Shown: in pieces, positions 18,184 to 25,550 of the stretch | How the letters are laid out: each line of letters starts with the position of its first letter | How positions within the stretch are numbered: position 1 is the stretch's first letter | DNA from: Clostridia bacterium | GTDB taxonomy: Bacteria; Bacillota; Clostridia; Oscillospirales; CAG-272 | Direction of reading: 5' to 3' | NCBI GenBank assembly: GCA_017410065.1 | Contig: JAFQRL010000027.1 | Span: forward strand, 1 to 59,311 | Length of the DNA stretch: 59,311 nt | Notes under the pieces: model-generated | The model's input: the letters and a program-made list of their open reading frames with translations, nothing else | What the model was told of the DNA's origin: nothing | Databases searched by the model: none | Position numbers and translations under genes: made by a program

Positions 18184-18212
18184 TTTACAAAAAAATGACA
18201 GGATGGTATAAT
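18184..18212 (+). promoter_or_regulatory. Promoter of lipoprotein 5
   Basis: TTTACA, 17 bp, TATAAT. The GTAC motif of the other promoters is absent here. Confidence 0.7.
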
Positions 18213-18271
18213 TTAATTACCGCATTGGATTTTTCGTTTGAGTGTGGAACGCAATGAAAGGAACTTTTTAA

Positions 18272-21200
18272 ATGAAAACCATAAGAAAGATACTGGCGAT
18301 AATGCTTGCTCTTGCCGCAGCTCTCTTGTGCCTCGCCTCCTGCTCCGATAAGGATAAAAACAAGGACGAGGAAAAGGAGCCCGTTGATTTTGGCACGGCA
18401 ACCGTTTATCTCCCCGGCGACACGGTACAGATCATCACAGAGGATCAAGCTCCATTCGCGGAGGCGAAGTCACGCCTTGATGAGATACTCTCGTCGAAAG
18501 GCGGATCCTACTACGGTAGCCTGTATTCCGAAAACAGAAAGCTTGAAATTCTTGTCGGAGTTGAGGATATTGACGGCTCCCGCCCGATAATCGGTAAGGC
18601 AGAGCTTTTGCTTGAAAGGATCGAAAGAGACTCCATATTCGAAGCAAGATATCTGATCTATGCCGAGGCAGGGCAGATAGCGGTCGTATACGATAGAAAC
18701 GATTACACGAGCCTTCAGCCCCTTGAATACGTTATGGCTGATTTTGTTGAGAAGGTGTTCACAAACGATGAATACGTTGCTCTCGGCAGAGGAGTAGTCG
18801 CAAGCGGAATAATAGACCTCATCGATATCCAGGAGGAGATCGATGCCGTAATGCTTGCGGAAAAATGGGCAAATCTTGAAAAGACCCTCGGCAGGGAAAC
18901 CACCGATGCTCTGCGGGTCGTTTATTCAATGTACGACGATAATTTCATCGGCTGGGCGGCAAATCTTTACGACCCGGGTGTTGGCGGCTTCTACACCTGC
19001 CGCACAGGTAGAAACGGAGCTGAATTCGGTCCTGACGTTGAGTGTACCGTTCAGATACTCAGAATGATCGTAAACTCGGGAATGACCTCAAATATCAGCA
19101 CCAACTATCAGATAATTATCCCCGAGTTTATGCAGCAGCAGATGATATATTTTGCCAAGAGCCTTCAGGACCCCAACGGCTATTTCTATCATCCGCAATG
19201 GGGCAAGGAGCTCACTGATGAGAGGCTTTCCCGCCGCGGACGTGACCTTGGTTGGGGAACAAACCTTCTCTCTATGTTCGGCGCTAATCCTACCTACGAT
19301 ACTCCTAACGGTTATACCGGCGACGGCATCACGGCAGACGAATATTGGGATCAGCTTGAGGCGGACGGTCTCGCCCTCGGTCCAAGGCCCTATATATGCA
19401 CCGAGTCTCCCACCGAATACGATATAGTTAACGGCAGACTTCCCGGCAGACTTGGCGACGATAAGGCAGAAGCGGTCTCTCTCCTCGTCGCGGCAACAAA
19501 CCCCGAGGATGAGGTAGTGGATAGCTCAACTGCGTATCTTCAAAATCACGTAAACTTCATAGACTATCTGCTCACCGTTGCAGGTCCCGGTATGGATAAG
19601 AATCCTTACAGTATGGGTAATACCTTCAACGCAACCTATTCGCAGATAGCATCTTATAGCTTAAAGCACGGCTTCTATACCTACACCCCCGGTGACGAGG
19701 CTAACTGCTCCGACCCCGAGGTGGCAGTGCGTGAAATGAGGGTGAACACAGACGACGACCCCACGAACGATATGACCATAGCTGATATCTACGCATCCTT
19801 CAACGGTATGACCTTAAAGGATATGACGATCAGCTTCCTTAACAATAAGATCAATCCCGAGATCGGACTTTGGGGTGTCACCTCCACAAGTAACCCCAAG
19901 GGCACAGAGTTCCTATTCACAAACGGCTTCTTCAAGACGATCACACTTTATAATCAGTGGAGCTGTGCATACCCCACCGAGTATATCGAGATGGCGGCTG
20001 ATGCTCTTATGGACGGTCTGCTCGGTGATCAGCCCTCCACAGGTAACGTCTGCGAGGTCTATAACGTCTGGTCGGCAATAGGATATCTTAAGTCCAACCT
20101 TAAGTATATGGACGAGAATATTCTCGCAACCGATGATAAGGGCGTTGAAAGAAAGCTTAAGGATATAATCAGAGCAAAGGTCGACGGAATACTTGAAGAA
20201 AAATCGGCAGAGGCTCTCCTTAATTCTTATGAAAAGCTCAAGGGCTATAAAATGCCCGACGGCGGCTTCGATCACACATATTCCCGCGGCGGCGGATATA
20301 CCACCCAGCAGGGAATGCACACAGGCTTTGCCATCAACGGTCAGTCGAATATCGATGCCACAGGTATAGCCTCCACAGGTCTCACAGGAGCTATATACAC
20401 AGCTCTCGGTGTCTCCTCAAGTGAGAAAATCCCACTTTATACCGAGGCAGACTGGATGAAGATGCTTGAAATATTCATCAATCTTGATCCTGTAATCAAA
20501 TACGGTGACGAGGAAAGCGTTCCCGTTGATCCCATCATCACCTTCGACTCTCTCTACGGCGGCGGCCTTAAGCTCACCACTAACGGAGCTTATGAATCGC
20601 TTAACACCTGGGAGGTCGTTGATAAGGGCGGCGACAGTAAGCTTTTCGTCAATAAGGACGGTAAGGACACCAGCGGTGTGACCTATCTCGGCGGTGTTTC
20701 CCTCGTGCTTTCTCCCACGTATAGAGAGACAAATCCGCAGTATATGGTATGTGAGTTCGACGTTCGCTTTGAGAATATCGTGGCGATCGATTCGCAGATC
20801 GAGCTGAGGCACGCGGGCAAATCGGGTAAGGCAAATTCGCCCTTCCTTCTCAGCTTCCCGAAGAATAGAATTAATGAGGATCTTCACTTCACGATAATCT
20901 ACGAGGTCACAGAAACCGATAAAGCAGGCAATCCCACGGCGTTTAAGGTAACGCAATGGATAAATAACGAAAAGCCCACCGTGACAACCGAGCTTCAAAA
21001 GCAGGCAACCAATATCAAGAACGGCACGACGGCTCTTCCAAAGGTATCCCAGGTGGACGGCTTCACTATCGCGCTGAATAACTCCTTCCTCGGCGACGCA
21101 TATTTCGACAATATGAGCCTTCATCTTCTCGAAGACCTTCCCGAGGGCTTTATCCCCGAAGCTGCACCCGACACTCCTACACCCGATACTCCTACACCCG

Positions 21201-23380
21201 ACACACCTAATCCCGACACTCCCGTAACTCCCGAGCCCGATCCCGTAGTCGAGCCCTTCATCGGCTTTGATAACAACTACTCGGCATCTCTCTCGCTTAC
21301 CACTAACGGAAACTACAAGGATCTCAACAAGTGGACAGTCGTGAATACGAGCGGAAATAAGGAGCTCCACGTTCAGAAGTACGGTAAGGACACAAGCGGC
21401 ACGACATATCTTGGCGGCACGTCGCTTCTCTTAAAGGTGACGGAGAGGGAAGAGGATGCAAAATATATGGTCCTTTGCTTCGACACTCGTTTTGAGAATA
21501 TCCAGGCAATAGATTCTCAGATACAGCTTCACCATTCGGGCGTGAACGGCAAGGCAAACACTCCCTTCCTCTTTGCTTTCCCGAAGGATAAGCTTGGTGA
21601 GACCTTCCGCGTTGCTATAACGTACGAGGTGACAGCCACCGCAGAGGACGGCACACCCACAGCCTTTAAGGCGGTTATGTACGTAAACGGCGCCGAGGTA
21701 AGCTCTACGACCGAAACCTATTATCAGGCAACTAATATACTGAACGGCAAAACAAAGCTTCCTAAGATATCCGACGTTGAGGAAATGTCCATAGCTCTCA
21801 ATAACTCCTTCCTTGGCGACGCATATTTCGATAATATGAGCCTTCGTCTCACAAAGGAGCTCCCCACGTACATCTTCGAGCTTCCTCCAAAGCCCGCGCC
21901 CGAGGAGACGGAGATATCCTTCGATAAGGACTATTCCTCCTCACTTGGCGTATCCACAAACGCAAACTTTGCGGCTATGAATACCTGGGAGGTAGTAAGC
22001 GTTGAGGGCAATAACAAGCTCTTTATTAACAAGGACGGCAAGGACACAAGCGGCACCAGCTGGAACGGTGGCGTCGTTCTCACCCTTAATGTAACGGAAA
22101 AGCAGGAAAACGCGAAGGTTATGCTCTGCGAGTTTGATTTCAGAGCGGAAAACGTTGTAGCCTTCGATTCCCAGATAACTCTCGACCACGCCTACGGCAC
22201 AGGCAAGGCAAACTCACCCTTATTCCTAACTTTGCCAAGTAGCAGGCGCGACGAGGATCTCCGCATAAAGATCGCCTACGAGGTAACCGAAACTGATAGC
22301 GAGGGTAAGCCCACAGCTGTTAAGATCACATATCAGATAAACGGCGATGCTCCAACCGTTATCACCACATTAACAGACAAAGCAACCAACATTATAAGCG
22401 GAAAAACGAGAATACCGAGACCCGATGAGATCACGGCTATCCTTATCGCGCTTAACAACTCCTTCCTTGGTGATGCATACTTCGATAATATGAGCCTCAA
22501 GCTTCTCACCGAGCTTCCCGAGGGCATCTTCGACGTTACCGCCCCCGAAACTCCCGAGGTCCCCGAGATCGAACCCATAATCAGCTTCGATAAGGACTAT
22601 TCGTCCGCGCTCACCGTGTTTACCAACAAGAATTTTGTGCAGAGTAACACCTGGACCGTCGTTGAAACAGACGGCAATAAGGAGCTCTTCATCAATAAGG
22701 ACGGCAAGGACACAAGCGGCACGACCTATAATGGCGGCGTTTCAATGACACTCAAAGTGACCGAAAAGGAAGAGGATGCACAATTTATGCTTCTTGAATT
22801 TGATGCTCGCTTTGAGAACGTTCTCGCTTGCGAATCGCAGATAACCCTCAACCATTCGGGCAAGGAAGGCAAGGCTTACTCTCCCTTCATCTTCGATTTC
22901 CCGCGCAAAGAGGGCGAGCTTATGCACTGTGTCGGTATCTATTACGTAACCGAGACCGACGAGAGCGGCAAGCCTGTTGCCTTTGAGTGCTGCTGGCTCA
23001 TAAACGGCGAGGTGCGCGAACGCTCCACCGAGCTTGATAAGCAAGCAACCTCCATTATCAACGGAACGGTCGGTCTTCCCGCTATGGAAGATATCGACTC
23101 AATGATAATAGCTCTTAATAATTCCTTCCTTGGCGACGCATACTTCGATAATATGAGCCTTCGCCTTGTGAAGGAGCTCCCCGAGGGCACCCTTCCCGAG
23201 GTAGATCCCGAAACTCCCACAGACCCCGAGACCCCCACAGACCCCGAGACTCCCACGGACCCCGAGACTCCCACGGACCCCGAGACTCCCACGGACCCCG
23301 AGACTCCCGACGTCGAGGGTAATGGCGGCACAGGCAATTCGGACGGCGGCGGCTGGACTGCACCCGAGGGCGAGAGCTGA
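18272..23380 (+). CDS. Giant lipoprotein paralogue 5 (four tandem C-terminal repeats and PETPTD tail)
   Basis: A secreted lipoprotein of 1702 residues, the longest of the five. The lipobox is LASC with Cys24; AAAGGA precedes the start. The N-terminal domain carries the family motifs (DFGTATVYLPGDTVQII, GGFYTC, FYHPQWG, SRRGRDLGWG, PEIGLW, DGGFDHTYSRGGGY). Four C-terminal repeats begin near residues 753, 995, 1213 and 1435, homologous to those of paralogue 4 and ending in FLGDAYFDNMSL. A Pro/Thr linker (TPTPDTPTPDTPNPDTP) separates repeats 1 and 2. The protein ends in a PETPTD-type tail and a Gly-rich stretch without a sorting signal. Such tails are typical cell-wall-spanning spacers, but here the protein is anchored at the other end by lipid. 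The function is unknown. Confidence 0.9.
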   Translation: MKTIRKILAIMLALAAALLCLASCSDKDKNKDEEKEPVDFGTATVYLPGDTVQIITEDQAPFAEAKSRLDEILSSKGGSYYGSLYSENRKLEILVGVEDIDGSRPIIGKAELLLERIERDSIFEARYLIYAEAGQIAVVYDRNDYTSLQPLEYVMADFVEKVFTNDEYVALGRGVVASGIIDLIDIQEEIDAVMLAEKWANLEKTLGRETTDALRVVYSMYDDNFIGWAANLYDPGVGGFYTCRTGRNGAEFGPDVECTVQILRMIVNSGMTSNISTNYQIIIPEFMQQQMIYFAKSLQDPNGYFYHPQWGKELTDERLSRRGRDLGWGTNLLSMFGANPTYDTPNGYTGDGITADEYWDQLEADGLALGPRPYICTESPTEYDIVNGRLPGRLGDDKAEAVSLLVAATNPEDEVVDSSTAYLQNHVNFIDYLLTVAGPGMDKNPYSMGNTFNATYSQIASYSLKHGFYTYTPGDEANCSDPEVAVREMRVNTDDDPTNDMTIADIYASFNGMTLKDMTISFLNNKINPEIGLWGVTSTSNPKGTEFLFTNGFFKTITLYNQWSCAYPTEYIEMAADALMDGLLGDQPSTGNVCEVYNVWSAIGYLKSNLKYMDENILATDDKGVERKLKDIIRAKVDGILEEKSAEALLNSYEKLKGYKMPDGGFDHTYSRGGGYTTQQGMHTGFAINGQSNIDATGIASTGLTGAIYTALGVSSSEKIPLYTEADWMKMLEIFINLDPVIKYGDEESVPVDPIITFDSLYGGGLKLTTNGAYESLNTWEVVDKGGDSKLFVNKDGKDTSGVTYLGGVSLVLSPTYRETNPQYMVCEFDVRFENIVAIDSQIELRHAGKSGKANSPFLLSFPKNRINEDLHFTIIYEVTETDKAGNPTAFKVTQWINNEKPTVTTELQKQATNIKNGTTALPKVSQVDGFTIALNNSFLGDAYFDNMSLHLLEDLPEGFIPEAAPDTPTPDTPTPDTPNPDTPVTPEPDPVVEPFIGFDNNYSASLSLTTNGNYKDLNKWTVVNTSGNKELHVQKYGKDTSGTTYLGGTSLLLKVTEREEDAKYMVLCFDTRFENIQAIDSQIQLHHSGVNGKANTPFLFAFPKDKLGETFRVAITYEVTATAEDGTPTAFKAVMYVNGAEVSSTTETYYQATNILNGKTKLPKISDVEEMSIALNNSFLGDAYFDNMSLRLTKELPTYIFELPPKPAPEETEISFDKDYSSSLGVSTNANFAAMNTWEVVSVEGNNKLFINKDGKDTSGTSWNGGVVLTLNVTEKQENAKVMLCEFDFRAENVVAFDSQITLDHAYGTGKANSPLFLTLPSSRRDEDLRIKIAYEVTETDSEGKPTAVKITYQINGDAPTVITTLTDKATNIISGKTRIPRPDEITAILIALNNSFLGDAYFDNMSLKLLTELPEGIFDVTAPETPEVPEIEPIISFDKDYSSALTVFTNKNFVQSNTWTVVETDGNKELFINKDGKDTSGTTYNGGVSMTLKVTEKEEDAQFMLLEFDARFENVLACESQITLNHSGKEGKAYSPFIFDFPRKEGELMHCVGIYYVTETDESGKPVAFECCWLINGEVRERSTELDKQATSIINGTVGLPAMEDIDSMIIALNNSFLGDAYFDNMSLRLVKELPEGTLPEVDPETPTDPETPTDPETPTDPETPTDPETPTDPETPDVEGNGGTGNSDGGGWTAPEGES
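20530..23190 (+). repeat. Four repeats of 620-730 bp in lipoprotein 5
   Basis: Units start near 20530, 21256, 21910 and 22574 and are homologous to the repeats of lipoprotein 4. The DNA around the FLGDAYFDNMSL block is strongly conserved between units and between the two genes, which offers homology for unequal crossing-over. Confidence 0.85.
23204..23308 (+). repeat. 18-bp tandem repeat encoding PETPTD
   Basis: Six consecutive units of the form GACCCCGAGACTCCCACG (the last shortened) encode a proline/threonine/acid spacer near the C-terminus of lipoprotein 5. The middle units are identical, a hallmark of slippage. Confidence 0.9.
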
Positions 23381-23501
23381 AGAATGGCAAAAGCAATTCG
23401 GGAGAGGGAAGATGCAAGCTCTCTGGCTGATGAAAAGCAAGCTCCCGAAAAATGGGCTTAAGAGGCTATCTCATAATTCCAGGCACACGCATAAAACACA
23501 C

Positions 23502-23538
23502 AAGGCTGTCTTCGAGTCATATCGGCGGCAGCCTTTTT
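23502..23538 (+). terminator. Terminator after lipoprotein 5
   Basis: The stem AAGGCTG/CAGCCTT with a 20-base loop is followed by TTTCC within a TTTTT run, about 120 bases past the stop codon. It ends the accessory region. Confidence 0.7.
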
Positions 23539-23590
23539 CCTGTATTCGGGAAAAGTTTTGGGAAAGTTCTTTAAATTTGCGCGTATAGTA

Positions 23591-23619
23591 TTGCAAAATA
23601 TCTTAAAATATGCTAAAAT
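23591..23619 (+). promoter_or_regulatory. Promoter of the miaB operon
   Basis: TTGCAA, 17 bp, TAAAAT. Confidence 0.65.
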
Positions 23620-23713
23620 AATATATTGGACGAATATGCAAATTTGAATTTTTTGACCTATTGCCTCATAAAGCTCCGTCTCAACGGAGAGAGTGGCAGG
23701 AAAGGAGCCGAGT

Positions 23714-25096
23714 GTGATATTCAATATACAGGAAACCGCCGCGCAGGGCTTTATCAGCTCGGTCCGTACACTCATCGAGGGAAGCGGCAAAAAATACTTC
23801 GTTATCACCTTCGGCTGTCAGCAAAACGAAGCCGATAGCGAAAAGCTTCGCGGCTTGCTCTCCGAGATGGGGTATCTTGCGGCAGAGTCTGTCGAGGAGG
23901 CAAATATAATATTAGTGAACACCTGCGCTATTCGTGAGCACGCGGAGATGAAGGCACTCTCTCTTATCGGCGGCTTCAAGGCGCAAAAGCGCAGAGACCC
24001 CGAGCTTATAGTCGGAGTTGTCGGCTGTATGGCGGCAGAGCCCTCGGTGCAAAAAAAGCTTAAAGAGGATTTTCACTTCGTAAGCTTCACTCTTGAGCCC
24101 AATATGCTCCATAAGCTCCCCGAGCTTGTATATTCCGCCGTGGCAGACCGCAAGCGCAGATTTATAATCGGCGAGGATAGCGGTGATATAGCAGAGGGAA
24201 TTGAGCCTGTGAGACGCTCGGCGCATAGGGCGTGGGTCTCGGTAATGTATGGCTGCAATAATTTCTGCTCATACTGTATCGTGCCATACGTACGCGGCAG
24301 AGAGCGGAGCAGAGACAGCTCGGCTGTTATCTCCGAGTGTGAGTCGCTTATAGCCTCGGGTGTGAAGGAGCTGACCCTTCTCGGGCAAAACGTTAATTCC
24401 TATCGCTCGGATATGGATTTTCCCGAGCTTCTCGCAAGTACCGCGGAGCTCTCGGGCGATTTTATAATCAGATTTATGACGAGCCACCCGAAGGACACCT
24501 CCGAAAAGCTTGTTTCCGTGATGAAAAAATATTCGGGCAAGATAGCTCCATATTTCCATCTTCCTCTCCAGTCGGGAAGCGATGGCGTGTTAAGGAAAAT
24601 GAACAGGACCTACACAAGGGAGCAGTTTTTGAAAATTGCCGAGTCGCTCCGCGAGAGTGTGCCGGGGATAGCTCTTTCAACCGACGTTATAGTTGGCTTC
24701 CCGGGGGAGACCGAGGAGGACTTCCTTCAGACTCTTGACGTACTGGAGAAAGTGAGATTCGATCTCGTTTACGCCTTCATCTTCTCCGAGCGGGCAGGCA
24801 CCGCCGCCGCAAGGCTTGACGGTAAGCTTGAAAGAGAGGTCAAGACCGAAAGGCTCACACGGCTTCTCGCCATTCAGGACGGCATTTCTCTTGAAAGAAA
24901 CAAGCCCCTTCTCGGCACAGTGCAGAGAATACTCACCGATAGCGAGGAGATAAGAGACGGCGAGCGGGTATTCACAGGCAGAACACCCACGAATAAGCCG
25001 GTTCATTTCACAGCTAAAAATGCCGAGATCGGCAAATTTATAAATATCAAAATAGAAAAATGCGGAGCCTTTGAGCTATATGGCTCCGAAGTATAG
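23714..25096 (+). CDS. miaB: tRNA-2-methylthio-N6-dimethylallyladenosine synthase (MiaB)
   Basis: A cytoplasmic radical SAM methylthiotransferase that converts i6A37 to ms2i6A37 in tRNAs reading UNN codons. The start is taken as the GTG at 23714, because AAAGGAG lies six bases upstream; a GTG seven codons earlier has no such site. The UPF0004 domain supplies the auxiliary-cluster cysteines (FGCQQN, NTCAIREHAEMKA, VVGCMA). The radical SAM core has CNNFCSYC (CxxxCxxC) followed by IVPYVRGRERSR. A C-terminal TRAM domain ends the protein (LLGTVQRIL ... HFTAKNAEIGKFINIKI). About 460 residues is normal for MiaB. It leads a block with ylbF, mutS and mutL, an arrangement also known around ymcA-miaB-mutSL in Bacillus. 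Confidence 0.95.
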   Translation: MIFNIQETAAQGFISSVRTLIEGSGKKYFVITFGCQQNEADSEKLRGLLSEMGYLAAESVEEANIILVNTCAIREHAEMKALSLIGGFKAQKRRDPELIVGVVGCMAAEPSVQKKLKEDFHFVSFTLEPNMLHKLPELVYSAVADRKRRFIIGEDSGDIAEGIEPVRRSAHRAWVSVMYGCNNFCSYCIVPYVRGRERSRDSSAVISECESLIASGVKELTLLGQNVNSYRSDMDFPELLASTAELSGDFIIRFMTSHPKDTSEKLVSVMKKYSGKIAPYFHLPLQSGSDGVLRKMNRTYTREQFLKIAESLRESVPGIALSTDVIVGFPGETEEDFLQTLDVLEKVRFDLVYAFIFSERAGTAAARLDGKLEREVKTERLTRLLAIQDGISLERNKPLLGTVQRILTDSEEIRDGERVFTGRTPTNKPVHFTAKNAEIGKFINIKIEKCGAFELYGSEV

Positions 25097-25107
25097 GAGA
25101 ATTAAAA

Positions 25108-25506
25108 ATGAAAGCAAAAATTATTGATCTTGCAAATCAGCTTGGTATGGAGATCGCCGCAAGCGAGGAAATGAAAAGACTTGAGATCGCAAAGGATGCA
25201 TATTCCGCAGATGCCGACCTTCAGGCTAAAGTAAACGAATACGAGGCAGACAGACTTGCCCTCGGTCAGGAATTCGCAAAGGACCCAAGCGAGGCAGACC
25301 AAAGAGCCATCGCAGATATCAGAGCTCGTATGGAGGAGCTCACAAAGGAGATCACCGTGAATGCCGCATACGTTGAATTCGCAGAGGCACAGAAGGCTGT
25401 AAACGCGATTATGCAGGCAGTCAATAACGAGATCAAATTCTGCATCACAGGCGAACGCCCCACCGAGTGCACTCACGATTGCTCCACCTGCTCCGGCTGT
25501 CATTGA
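25108..25506 (+). CDS. YlbF/RicF-family protein with a C-terminal cysteine cluster
   Basis: A small helical protein of 132 residues in the YlbF/YmcA (Com_YlbF) family. In Bacillus, YlbF, YmcA and YaaT form an Fe-S-binding complex that promotes RNase Y-dependent mRNA processing and development. Residues 1-110 look all-helical with the family pattern (LANQLGMEIAASEEMKRLEIAKDAY, VNEYEADRLALGQEF, AQKAVNAIMQAVNNEI). The C-terminus ECTHDCSTCSGCH has four cysteines spaced C-x3-C-x2-C-x2-C, suitable for Fe-S or metal binding. It starts 11 bases after miaB, with GGAG upstream, and is surely in its operon. Which of the Ric subunits it corresponds to cannot be told from the sequence. Confidence 0.85.
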   Translation: MKAKIIDLANQLGMEIAASEEMKRLEIAKDAYSADADLQAKVNEYEADRLALGQEFAKDPSEADQRAIADIRARMEELTKEITVNAAYVEFAEAQKAVNAIMQAVNNEIKFCITGERPTECTHDCSTCSGCH

Positions 25507-25550
25507 TCGGTCAGATAGCCAATAATAAATCTTGGAAAGAGGTAGCATAG

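Larger units (their letters stand above)
23381..23713. other. Intergenic region between lipoprotein 5 and miaB
   Basis: It contains a terminator at 23502-23538, an A/T-rich stretch and the miaB promoter. I see no further gene. Confidence 0.6.

Noticed and set aside
23204..23308. Short regular repeats that could suggest a CRISPR array
   Set aside because: The units are contiguous without unique spacers and lie in frame within a coding region; they encode a proline-rich tail.
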